Positions 7,109-14,809 of a stretch of 32,001 nucleotides of DNA are shown one piece after another. The notes below the pieces were generated by a model, which worked only from the letters and a program-made list of their open reading frames with translations, was not told where the DNA came from and ran no database searches. Both the position numbers and the translations under genes were made by a program. How positions within the stretch are numbered: the stretch's first letter is position 1; every line of letters begins with the position of its first letter. This stretch comes from Verrucomicrobiota bacterium (GTDB taxonomy: Bacteria; Verrucomicrobiota; Verrucomicrobiia; Opitutales; Coraliomargaritaceae). Location: contig JAURBE010000011.1 in NCBI GenBank assembly GCA_030829145.1, positions 1-32,001 on the forward strand, given 5' to 3'.

Positions 7109-9739
7109 ATGCGCGCTCAACTCGAACTCTCGCCACAGGGCGTCATCATTTGCCACGATGATACGCGTGAAGAGTTGCAGATGTTTCACAGATCCGACGC
7201 TGCGGGACTGATATATATCGGCGGACATGCACTGCCAAGCGACATTGATGCCTCAGTACTTTACTGGAAGCAGTTCGCTGAACGATTCATTCGCTCGCTC
7301 TGTCATATCCCAGAAGACAGTGATACCACACTCAAGATCGAAGCTCCAACACCTGCCGAGCTATCCGAAATCATTCTCAACGCACCCCCCATGCGCGGTG
7401 CGGAATACCTCTCGCTCCACCTTTTGCAGGTAATCTGGCAACGGCTCACGGAGTGGGCAGTAGCCGAGCTCGAATCGCTCGAGGGTCTGAGCGCTCTACT
7501 CGAAAAAAATGCACCACGTTGGTCTCGCGTCGGCCGCGTCACCTTTCACCTCGCGGAGAATAAGAGCGATCCGGACTATCCCTTCGCATTCATGGCATCC
7601 TACGCTTCTGGGCTCTCAAAATCTGGCCGCCTCCAGCAACTCCCCCTCGGCAAAGCGCTTCAACAATACGCAGGCACCAATAATAAGACGGCACTCCTCA
7701 AGCTCCTTTCCCCCATTCACTCGGCCGCAAAACAGTGCAAACTCATCGCCGACCTGGCAGCCACGCAGGACATCTTTCACCCGCTCGTGTGGCGTCCCTC
7801 CGAAGCCTATCAATTTCTGCAAAGTGTCCCGATCTGTGAAGATGCTGGCTTACTGGTCCGTTTGCCAGATTGGTGGAAAAAGCGCACTCGTCGCCCTCAA
7901 GTCGCGGCGACGATCGGCTCCGCCAAGCGTAGTTCGGTCGGCGAGCACGGCCTGCTCGACTTCAAACTCAAGGTCGTCGTCGACGGCCAATCACTCAGCG
8001 CCAACGAGATCGACACACTACTCGCCGGTGAAGATGGGCTAGTGATGCTACGCGGCCAATGGGTCGAGGTGGACCGCGAAAAACTACAACAAGCGCTCGA
8101 CCATTGGCGCAAAGTCGAAGCGCACGGCGACCTTTCCTTTGCCGAAGGCATGCGCTTACTCGCTGGCGCACCGCGTGAACTACAATCCAGCGAAACACTG
8201 GAGATTGAGCACGAATGGGCCTACGCCGAAGCAGGTGACGCACTCGCTGCCTTGCTCGAACAGCTCAAAGCGCCCGAACAACTCGCTCCGCCCGCCACCC
8301 TCAACGCCACTCTTCGCCCCTATCAACTGACCGGCCTTAACTGGCTCTGGTTCTGCGCCCGCACTGGCCTCGGCGCCTGCCTCGCCGATGATATGGGCCT
8401 CGGCAAAACGATCCAAATTCTCGCTGCCCTACTCCGCAAACAAGCGGATGGCACTGACACGCGCCCGGCGCTACTTGTCCTGCCGGCATCGCTCATTGGC
8501 AATTGGACCCGCGAGGTAGAAATGTTCGCCCCATCGCTCAAACACTTTGTCGCCCATCCCAGCGCCTGCTCGCAAGCGACACTCAAAGCTCCCTCCGTTG
8601 AGATGCTCAAGGTTGACCTCGTTATCACGACTTACGGCATGCTCACTCGACTCGACTGGCCCGCCGAAACCATGTGGAGCTGGGTAGTTCTCGACGAGGC
8701 GCAAGCGATCAAAAACCACGCTACCCGCCAGAGCAAAGCCGTCCGCAGCCTAAAAGCAGACGCCCGTATCGCACTCACTGGCACCCCCATCGAAAACAGC
8801 CTCGGCGACCTTTGGTCCCTGTTTGACTTTATTAATCCCGGCTTGCTCGGAACTGCGACCCATTTTGCTGCCTTCATCAAAACCCTACACCAGCAGCACA
8901 ACCACTACGCACCACTGCGCAAACTTGTCAGCCCTTACATCTTGCGCCGCCTTAAGACCGATAAATCAATTATCAGTGACTTACCTGAAAAAACCATACT
9001 TAAAGTCTTCTGCGGCCTCAGCCCCGCTCAAGCAAAACTCTACCAACAGGCAGTACGATCACTGGGCAAAGAACTGGCGATGTCTGAAGGGATGCAGCGC
9101 AAAGGACTCGTACTCGCCTACCTAATGCGCTTCAAACAAATCTGCAACCATCCCGACCAAGTGACGGGTGCCGGCGAATACCAACCGCAGCAAAGCGCTA
9201 AATTTGAGCGCCTCCAAGCGATTGCTGCCGAGATCGCATCACGTGGCGAAAAGCTGATCCTTTTCACACAATTCAAAGAAATGACCGATCCTCTCGCTGA
9301 GTGCCTAACCGCGACATTCGCTCGCCCGGGCCTCATTCTGCACGGCGGTACTCCCATCCCGCAGCGCCAACAAATGGTCGAACAGTTTCAGCGCGAAGAT
9401 GGCCCGCCCTTCTTCGTACTCTCCCTAAAAGCCGGCGGCACTGGTCTCAACCTGACCGCGGCCTCTCATGTCGTCCATTTCGACCGCTGGTGGAACCCTG
9501 CCATCGAAAACCAAGCGACCGACCGCGCCTTCCGTATCGGGCAGAAACGTAACGTGCTGGTTCATACATTCATCACCGCTGGCACTCTCGAGGAAAAAAT
9601 CGACCGCATGCTCTCCGAGAAACTCGCCACTACCGAGGAAATACTCAACGATAACGCCGAGAAATCGTTGACCGAACTCAGTAACGACGAATTACTCGAC
9701 TTGATCCGCCTCGACCTCCAACACGCCGATACCACATGA
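7109..9739 (+). CDS. SNF2-family helicase-like ATPase
   Basis: This 876-residue protein has a long N-terminal region (1-400) of the bacterial SNF2-associated type, then the two RecA-like motor domains. Walker A is DDMGLGKT with Lys433, motif II is DEAQ at 529-532, and motif III is LTGTPIENSLGDLW. The C-terminal motor has SLKAGGTGLNLTAASHVVHF and WWNPAIENQATDRAFRIGQ, diagnostic of Snf2 ATPases. Such enzymes move along double-stranded DNA without true strand separation. Bacterial members are linked to transcription recycling or genome maintenance. The stop overlaps the ATG of the SWIM-domain gene, so the two are coupled and probably act together. The ATG at 7109 follows a pyrimidine-rich leader without Shine-Dalgarno. 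No linked nuclease or methylase suggests a defence role. Confidence 0.93.
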   Translation: MRAQLELSPQGVIICHDDTREELQMFHRSDAAGLIYIGGHALPSDIDASVLYWKQFAERFIRSLCHIPEDSDTTLKIEAPTPAELSEIILNAPPMRGAEYLSLHLLQVIWQRLTEWAVAELESLEGLSALLEKNAPRWSRVGRVTFHLAENKSDPDYPFAFMASYASGLSKSGRLQQLPLGKALQQYAGTNNKTALLKLLSPIHSAAKQCKLIADLAATQDIFHPLVWRPSEAYQFLQSVPICEDAGLLVRLPDWWKKRTRRPQVAATIGSAKRSSVGEHGLLDFKLKVVVDGQSLSANEIDTLLAGEDGLVMLRGQWVEVDREKLQQALDHWRKVEAHGDLSFAEGMRLLAGAPRELQSSETLEIEHEWAYAEAGDALAALLEQLKAPEQLAPPATLNATLRPYQLTGLNWLWFCARTGLGACLADDMGLGKTIQILAALLRKQADGTDTRPALLVLPASLIGNWTREVEMFAPSLKHFVAHPSACSQATLKAPSVEMLKVDLVITTYGMLTRLDWPAETMWSWVVLDEAQAIKNHATRQSKAVRSLKADARIALTGTPIENSLGDLWSLFDFINPGLLGTATHFAAFIKTLHQQHNHYAPLRKLVSPYILRRLKTDKSIISDLPEKTILKVFCGLSPAQAKLYQQAVRSLGKELAMSEGMQRKGLVLAYLMRFKQICNHPDQVTGAGEYQPQQSAKFERLQAIAAEIASRGEKLILFTQFKEMTDPLAECLTATFARPGLILHGGTPIPQRQQMVEQFQREDGPPFFVLSLKAGGTGLNLTAASHVVHFDRWWNPAIENQATDRAFRIGQKRNVLVHTFITAGTLEEKIDRMLSEKLATTEEILNDNAEKSLTELSNDELLDLIRLDLQHADTT

Positions 9740-10461
9740 TGAGCTGGGACGAATTTAGTGAGAATAAGCCTCCAACCGCTGCCGAGCTACGCAGACTTGC
9801 AGACCAACGGCGTAGCAGTCTCAACGCCGAAGGCATCGAGCTTAATCCACTGCCTAAAGTTCCCCGCAATGGAGCCATTGCAAAAAGCTTCTGGGGCAAG
9901 GCTTGGTGCCGAAACCTCGAAGCGTATAGCGACTACGAATATCGGCTCCCGCGCGGCCGCAGTTACCTGCGCAATGGCACCGTGCTGGACCTTCAAATTG
10001 AACCGCAAACTGTCTCCGCTATTGTCAGTGGCTCCGAGCTTTATGAATTCACAGTGAACATTGACCCGCTCGCTCCTGAGACGTGGGCCGCGCTCATCGC
10101 AAAATGCCAAGGACAGATTGGCTCACTCGTCGAACTATTGCAAGGTAAGCTGTCCGATGAGATCATGGCACTGGTGATTGATAAAGATGCAGGGCTATTC
10201 CCTCAGCCCAGTGAAATTCACTTTAACTGTAACTGCCCAGATTGGGCTGATATGTGCAAGCACGCGGCAGCCGCCCTCTACGGCGTCGGCCTTCGCCTAG
10301 ATGAGTCCCCCGCACTGCTCTTCAAGCTCCGCGGTGTTGACCACACCAAGCTGCTGGCACTGGAGGCAACCACAGAAAAGATGACCCGCAACAAATCTTC
10401 CCGCCGCCGCCTCGATGCAGACGCTGTCAGCGACATCTTCGATATCGAACTTGGGGATTGA
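9736..10461 (+). CDS. SWIM zinc-finger protein, partner of the SNF2 ATPase
   Basis: This 241-residue protein carries a SWIM zinc finger, CNCPDWADMCKH, with Cys165, Cys167, Cys174 and His176 as ligands. SWIM domains bind DNA or protein. Standalone bacterial SWIM proteins are repeatedly found beside SNF2 genes, as in the ywqA-ywqB pair of Bacillus subtilis. Residues 45-85 (NGAIAKSFWGKAWCRNLE, then a YEYRLPRGRSYLRNG stretch) are typical of that family. Its ATGATG start overlaps the SNF2 stop by four bases, which argues for a shared complex. The start could be either ATG. The C-terminal 40 residues are charged and poorly conserved. The biochemical role of the pair is not established. Confidence 0.88.
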   Translation: MMSWDEFSENKPPTAAELRRLADQRRSSLNAEGIELNPLPKVPRNGAIAKSFWGKAWCRNLEAYSDYEYRLPRGRSYLRNGTVLDLQIEPQTVSAIVSGSELYEFTVNIDPLAPETWAALIAKCQGQIGSLVELLQGKLSDEIMALVIDKDAGLFPQPSEIHFNCNCPDWADMCKHAAAALYGVGLRLDESPALLFKLRGVDHTKLLALEATTEKMTRNKSSRRRLDADAVSDIFDIELGD

Positions 10462-10760
10462 GCAACTATTCTGCACGCTTACAGCTGGGCCAAAGCACAG
10501 AATTACACTCACTCCCATTCCGTCACTTCGAGCAGGTGTTTTAACACTTGCCGCTTAAAAAATCCTCCACTACCCCTATTTACCTCGATACGTGAATCAC
10601 CTCGGAGCCAACACTTTGGCACCGTTTGATGCTACTTCCCGGAAGCTAGCAAAGATTGATCTGTGAATCCGTATGTTCGAGCCACACACATGTGTTGCAC
10701 TCGCTATGACTGTTCTAGCGCGTCTGACACCCACAACAATAAAGTAAACACACAGATAAG
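10462..10760 (+). other. 299-base intergenic region, no gene found
   Basis: No conserved reading frame, tRNA or clear promoter was seen. A small inverted repeat, GTGTT-TT-AACAC, lies near 10535-10547 and could mark the end of the SNF2-SWIM transcript, but it has no T-run. The region must hold the promoter for the RGG-protein and murA genes. Confidence 0.5.
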
Positions 10761-11588
10761 ATGCCAGAATTCGAAGAAACCGATTCACAGCCAAATCCAA
10801 GCCACAACTATACTCCCAGTACAGACGCGTCTAAGAAGCCACGTGGCCGCCGCCGTAGCGGTGGATTTAAGACCGAAGTCGCCTCAACCAGCACTGCAGG
10901 TATGGGTGAAGTCAGCGCAGCCGATGCACTCAAGAGCGAAAAACTAAGTGGCAGCCCAAGCGTTGCAGAACCAGAAGAGCGCCCTAAACGCGAACGCAAG
11001 CCACGCGCCGAGCGCTCAGAACATTCAGCAGCTGCAGAAGTACACCAAGAGACACCCGCCCCTGCACCCGAAAAAACCGAGCCGCGCGAGAAACGTGCGC
11101 CGCGTGAGCCGCGTGAAGAACGCATCACCAATCCACAACCGAGTGAAGCGACTCTGGCCTCCATCGAAAAAGTCGAGGCAAGCATCGCGGAACGTCGTGC
11201 CGAACGCGATGCACGCCGTGCTGAGCGCGAGAAAAATCGTCCTGCGAAGAGCGAGCGTAAGCCGAACTCAAAGACTGGCAAAAAGCCACAGCCAAAGGGC
11301 AAAGGTAAGCAGCCAAAGAAAAAAGGCCTACTGGCGACACTGCTAGGATTTTTCGGTATCGGCAACAAGGCCAAGCCGGCTGGTAACCGTGGCGGCAATC
11401 GTGGCGGCAATCGTGGCGGCAATCGTGGCGGCAAGCACCGCCAAGGCGGCAATCGCCGCCCCCAAAATAGGCAGGGTGGAAACCGCGGTGGACAAAATCG
11501 CCGCGGCGGTAATCGCGGTGGACAAGGGCGTCGTCAAGGCGGCAATAAAAAGCCACACTCTGCACAATCTCTTAGCAACGAATCTTAA
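10761..11588 (+). CDS. Basic, disordered RGG-repeat protein (unknown function)
   Basis: This 275-residue protein is not recognised as a named family. It looks almost wholly disordered. A Ser/Thr/Glu-rich start contains KKPRGRRRSGG (26-35). A long Arg/Glu/Pro region follows (70-160), with a likely charged helix at about 131-158. Next are a Lys-rich stretch (161-188) and a short hydrophobic segment, GLLATLLGFFGIG (189-201). The tail from 209 to about 262 is built from NRGG and RRGG units. RGG boxes bind RNA in many proteins, so an RNA-binding or ribonucleoprotein-organising role is likely but inferred. The ATG at 10761 has no Shine-Dalgarno. The gene ends 21 bases before murA on the same strand, so co-transcription is probable. 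The minus-strand frames opposite it are composition shadows. Confidence 0.8.
   Translation: MPEFEETDSQPNPSHNYTPSTDASKKPRGRRRSGGFKTEVASTSTAGMGEVSAADALKSEKLSGSPSVAEPEERPKRERKPRAERSEHSAAAEVHQETPAPAPEKTEPREKRAPREPREERITNPQPSEATLASIEKVEASIAERRAERDARRAEREKNRPAKSERKPNSKTGKKPQPKGKGKQPKKKGLLATLLGFFGIGNKAKPAGNRGGNRGGNRGGNRGGKHRQGGNRRPQNRQGGNRGGQNRRGGNRGGQGRRQGGNKKPHSAQSLSNES
11385..11432 (+). repeat. Four tandem 12-base units encoding NRGG
   Basis: Four consecutive 12-base units (AAYCGTGGCGGC) encode residues 209-224 of the RGG protein. The last three are identical, suggesting recent slippage. More diverged units continue to about 11545. Copy number is likely to vary between strains. Confidence 0.9.
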
Positions 11589-11609
11589 TCTCAGCACGGC
11601 GCATACAAA

Positions 11610-12905
11610 ATGGATGTCTTCAAAGTAAGCGGGAACGGACCTCTAAATGGTGAAATTCAAGTGGGTGGCGCTAAAAATGCGGCCCTACCGATACTCGCCG
11701 CCACCCTGCTCACCGACGAGACGGTCATTCTCAAAAATGTCCCCGATCTAAGCGATATGCGCTTCATGATCGAGATCCTGCAGCACGTCGGTGCCCAGAC
11801 GGTACAACCTGAGCCAGGCACATGGGAAATCACCGCCAAGGAGATTACTCACATAGCGCCCTATGAGCTGGTGCGCAAAATGCGCGCCTCGGTCTGCCTG
11901 CTCGGCCCGCTCGTCGCTCGCATGCGCAAAGCTGAAGTATCGATCCCTGGGGGCTGCGTGATCGGTCCACGACCGATTGACCTTCATATTAAGGGCTTAC
12001 AAAAACTCAACTGCCAGGTCGACATCTCGAACGGCTACGTGCACGTCGACGCGGCCGCGATCAAGGGGGGCCCCATCTTCCTTGGTGGCCGTAGCGGCAG
12101 TACCGTCACTGGCACAGCCAATATCGTGATGGCTGCGGTGCTCGCGCCAGGATGCACTCGCCTGGAATGTGCTGCTTGCGAACCAGAGGTCGTCGACCTG
12201 TGCAACCTGCTCGTAAAAATGGGCGCGATCATCGAAGGAATCGGTAGCCCTGAGCTCACCATTACCGGGGTTGATAAGCTGCATGGTTGTGAGCACTCCG
12301 TCATTGCAGACCGTATTGAAGCTGGCACGTTCGTCATTGCTGGTGCAATTACCCGCGGCGACGTCACAGTCAAGGGCATCGCGCCCAAGCTTCTCAGCGC
12401 CTTCCTCGACAAGCTCGAAGAGGCCGGCCTGCCCATGGAGCTCGGCGAAGACTACATTCGCGTGCTTCCCTATGAGGGCTCACTGAATCCAGTCGACGTC
12501 ATTACTCTACCACATCCAGGCTACCCCACCGACTTACAAGCACAACTCGGCGCTTTGATGACGCAAACCGACGGTATTTCAATCATCACTGAGCGGATCT
12601 ATCCGAATCGTTTCATGCACGTGCCCGAGCTACAACGCATGGGTGCTGACATCGCGATGGAGGGCCCGAGTGCAATTATCAAAGGCGCGAGCCAGCTCTC
12701 GGGTGCGCCAGTCATGGCTTCAGACTTGAGAGCCTCGGCGGCACTGATCCTCGCTGCTTTTGCCGCGCGGGGAGACACTTGGATACAACGCATCTACCAC
12801 CTTGACCGTGGCTATGAGCGCTTTGAGCAAAAGCTGACTGCAATTGGTGCCAAAATCGAACGCCTCAGCGATAAAGAGATGCCAAAGGAATTACTGGAAG
12901 AGTAA
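11610..12905 (+). CDS. murA: UDP-N-acetylglucosamine 1-carboxyvinyltransferase
   Basis: MurA transfers enolpyruvate from phosphoenolpyruvate to UDP-GlcNAc, the first committed step of peptidoglycan synthesis, in the cytoplasm. The 431-residue protein has the expected length. Near the N-terminus GGAKNAALP gives the catalytic Lys22 and Asn23. MRAS (91-94) supplies the phosphate-binding Arg92. The active-site loop GGCVIGPRPIDLH carries Cys116, the equivalent of E. coli Cys115, so the enzyme should be sensitive to fosfomycin (Cys-to-Asp variants are resistant). The ATG at 11610 lies 21 bases after the RGG-protein stop with no Shine-Dalgarno. The transcript probably ends at the bidirectional terminator near 13265. 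Confidence 0.97.
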   Translation: MDVFKVSGNGPLNGEIQVGGAKNAALPILAATLLTDETVILKNVPDLSDMRFMIEILQHVGAQTVQPEPGTWEITAKEITHIAPYELVRKMRASVCLLGPLVARMRKAEVSIPGGCVIGPRPIDLHIKGLQKLNCQVDISNGYVHVDAAAIKGGPIFLGGRSGSTVTGTANIVMAAVLAPGCTRLECAACEPEVVDLCNLLVKMGAIIEGIGSPELTITGVDKLHGCEHSVIADRIEAGTFVIAGAITRGDVTVKGIAPKLLSAFLDKLEEAGLPMELGEDYIRVLPYEGSLNPVDVITLPHPGYPTDLQAQLGALMTQTDGISIITERIYPNRFMHVPELQRMGADIAMEGPSAIIKGASQLSGAPVMASDLRASAALILAAFAARGDTWIQRIYHLDRGYERFEQKLTAIGAKIERLSDKEMPKELLEE

Positions 12906-13009
12906 GGGATGCACGACAGTCTCTCGCGAGGTATGGCTACCCGCTCAGCCCAGCATTATAAAAAGGTTTTTCGTCATTTACCGGGGAGATACTATTCTGA
13001 GTCTAATCG

Positions 13010-13051
13010 GACGGCTATTCTGTTGGGGAGGGTCGACCTCCGTGTCGACCA
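13010..13051 (-). repeat. REP-like palindromic element, inverted copy
   Basis: The core GGTCGACCTCCGTGTCGACC (13031-13050) folds as a 6-base-pair stem, GGTCGA with TCGACC. Its reverse complement matches the two tandem units at 13131 and 13168: a GGWCGA stem, an ACRGAGG loop, then CCCTCCC and an A-rich tail. The match continues past the core to about 13010 in degraded form. Confidence 0.7.
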
Positions 13052-13130
13052 CAGGCACTTTGGAAACCACATGAAAATCTAGGAGTCTCCAAGAGCTGAT
13101 AATGCCGTCAGACGCTCCCGCATCGGTAGC

Positions 13131-13167
13131 GGACGACACAGAGGTCGTCCCTCCCAAGAGCAATACC
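13131..13167 (+). repeat. REP-like palindromic element, tandem unit 1
   Basis: This is a 37-base unit beginning with GGACGACACAGAGGTCGTCC, which pairs GGACGA with TCGTCC around an 8-base loop, followed by CTCCCAAGAGCAA. It is directly abutted by unit 2. The inverted copy at 13010-13051 shares stem, loop and tail. Confidence 0.8.
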
Positions 13168-13203
13168 GGACGACACAGAGGCTGTCCCTCCCAAGAGCAA
13201 CAA
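13168..13203 (+). repeat. REP-like palindromic element, tandem unit 2
   Basis: This repeats unit 1 with a two-base change in the right stem arm (CTGTCC for TCGTCC), which weakens the hairpin, plus small tail changes. There is no spacer between the two units. Confidence 0.8.
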
Positions 13204-13264
13204 GCAAATCCAACGCTCCCAACATAGATCAATGCCTTTCCCGCTAATCGACAATGAACCATAA

Positions 13265-13298
13265 AAAAGCCCCGCTTGGATTTCCGAGCGGGGCTTTT
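13265..13298. terminator. Bidirectional intrinsic terminator between murA and pfp
   Basis: A perfect 12-base-pair stem is formed by AAAAGCCCCGCT at 13265-13276 and its complement at 13287-13298, with a 10-base loop. A-tracts on the left and T-tracts on the right let it work in both directions. It sits between convergent murA and pfp, 24 bases beyond the pfp stop. Confidence 0.93.
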
Positions 13299-13321
13299 GC
13301 TTAAATGATTGTTAAACGAGC

Positions 13322-14581
13322 TTATTCAAATGCGTGAGCCGGAAGCTTGCGGTCGACTCTAACCATCTTGAGCTTCGCAAAGGTAGGCACGCCATTTTCA
13401 TAAGGCACCTGCACCTCACCTTGGATGAGCGGCAAAGCATACTTGTAGAAGTTATAGTTCATACTCACGCCATCTTCGTTAATCCAACTCTCAGGCAACT
13501 TTTTCACGCCGTTGGCAATCTCGGAGAGTGAGGCCAGGCCGGTTTCACATGTGTAGGTTTCGCCATCGCCACGAAGCAGTGTGACCATCTTGTCAGTTTC
13601 ACCTGCAATTGCAGCTTTCACCGCTGCTTGCCCTGCGAGGTATGCTTCATCGTTATCTGTTTGAGAAGAGCAATGTGCCGCCGCGCGTTGCGACATCCCT
13701 AAGGAAACCGAGCGCGCCTTGATTTGCAGCGACTCTTCAACTAACCCGCGCAGGTATTCGCCCGCACCACCGAGTTGCGAGTGACCGAACGCATCCGAAC
13801 CTGCACTTGCGGTGGACACATAATTGCCATCCGCATCGACGAGGCCTTCGCCAACAACAACCACACAGTACTTCTCTTTCTGCAGCACGTGTTGCACGTC
13901 TGAGATAAATTTCTCTGGTGAAAACGCAACTTCTGGAAGATAGATAAGGTGTGGCGCCGCATTGGGCTCATCGCGGCGCTTTGCGAGCGCTGAACCGGCA
14001 GCAATCCAACCTGCACTACGCCCCATGACTTCGATGATCTGCACGAGGTCGTATTGACCCATCGCCGCATTGTCGCAGGCGATTTCCTTAACTGTCGACG
14101 CGATGTATTTGATTACGCTGCCGTAGCCTGGAGTGTGATCTGTAGTCACGAGGTCGTTGTCGATTGTCTTTGGAATACCAATCACGCGCAGGTCATAGCC
14201 ACGCTCTTGAGCGAGCTTGGAGATCTTGTCGGCAGTGTCTTGGGAGTCGTTACCGCCCGCGTAGAAGAAATAGCGAATGTTGTGAGCTTCGAATACCTGA
14301 AGTACACGGTCATAGTCTTGCTGGCTCTTCAGCTTAAAACGGCAGGTGCCCAGTGCGGCCCCAGGTGTGTGGCGCAGGGCGCGGATCGTTTGCTGAGACT
14401 CGGATGCGAGGTCGACGAGCTGCTCATTTAAGATACCAAGCACTCCATTCGCTCCACCGTAGATTTCTTCGATACACTCGTGGTTAAGTGCTTCGGCAAC
14501 GACTCCGGCGAGGCTGGCGTTGATGACTGATGTGGGGCCACCGGATTGGGCGACAAGGCAATTTCCTTCGAGTTCTGGCAT
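13322..14581 (-). CDS. pfp: Pyrophosphate-dependent 6-phosphofructokinase
   Basis: This enzyme phosphorylates fructose 6-phosphate to the 1,6-bisphosphate. Phosphoryl-donor choice can be read from two sites. Where ATP enzymes have GGDG and PGTIDND, this 419-residue protein has GGNDS (Asp112) and PKTIDND (Lys138), the combination of PPi-dependent enzymes. The step should therefore be reversible and usable in both glycolysis and gluconeogenesis. The N-terminal AQSGGPTSVINASL phosphate loop and the MGRSAGWIAAGSALA substrate motif are intact. The ATG at 14581 immediately precedes the conserved start. The gene stands alone, with its own terminator and an upstream gap of 228 bases. The exact subfamily within PPi-PFKs is not assigned. 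Confidence 0.93.
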   Translation of the reverse strand: MPELEGNCLVAQSGGPTSVINASLAGVVAEALNHECIEEIYGGANGVLGILNEQLVDLASESQQTIRALRHTPGAALGTCRFKLKSQQDYDRVLQVFEAHNIRYFFYAGGNDSQDTADKISKLAQERGYDLRVIGIPKTIDNDLVTTDHTPGYGSVIKYIASTVKEIACDNAAMGQYDLVQIIEVMGRSAGWIAAGSALAKRRDEPNAAPHLIYLPEVAFSPEKFISDVQHVLQKEKYCVVVVGEGLVDADGNYVSTASAGSDAFGHSQLGGAGEYLRGLVEESLQIKARSVSLGMSQRAAAHCSSQTDNDEAYLAGQAAVKAAIAGETDKMVTLLRGDGETYTCETGLASLSEIANGVKKLPESWINEDGVSMNYNFYKYALPLIQGEVQVPYENGVPTFAKLKMVRVDRKLPAHAFE

Positions 14582-14701
14582 AGGTAATAGTTCTCTGTTA
14601 ATTTAAAAGGTCTGTTGTGTGTGTAATTTCGACCGACTTGAAAGCAATACTTAAACCTAAATTCGATGGTTTGAAGTAAGAAGAAAGAGAGTTAGTGTTT
14701 C

Positions 14702-14707
14702 ATTATA
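14702..14707 (-). promoter_or_regulatory. Possible -10 box upstream of pfp
   Basis: On the minus strand this reads TATAAT, in an AT-rich stretch about 120 bases upstream of the pfp ATG. No good -35 box lies at 16-18 bases, so the call rests on the -10 match alone. Confidence 0.25.
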
Positions 14708-14809
14708 AATAACTTACAGTAGGCAGATAGGTGAAAAAGTCTAACATTGCAAATCATCACTCCTAAGTCACCAGGCCTGACTTCGACCCTGCTTGCGCTT
14801 GTTTCAGGT

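Larger units (their letters stand above)
12906..13264. other. Intergenic region with palindromic repeats, no gene found
   Basis: The region between murA and the shared terminator contains no convincing coding frame. Its recognisable content is three copies of a short palindromic element, one in reverse and two in tandem, annotated separately. Confidence 0.6.

Noticed and set aside
7109-10461. Defence system built on the SNF2 helicase
   Set aside because: No nuclease, methylase or other defence gene is adjacent, and the SWIM partner pairing is a common housekeeping arrangement.
10808-11597. Long minus-strand frames opposite the RGG-protein gene
   Set aside because: They are repeat-driven shadows, rich in Leu-Pro-Pro-Arg or Ala-Thr strings, with no domain and fully inside a better gene.
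13131-13203. Possible CRISPR array from two 37-base repeats
   Set aside because: The two units abut with no spacer, a third copy is inverted, and no cas gene is present. A REP-like palindrome fits better.
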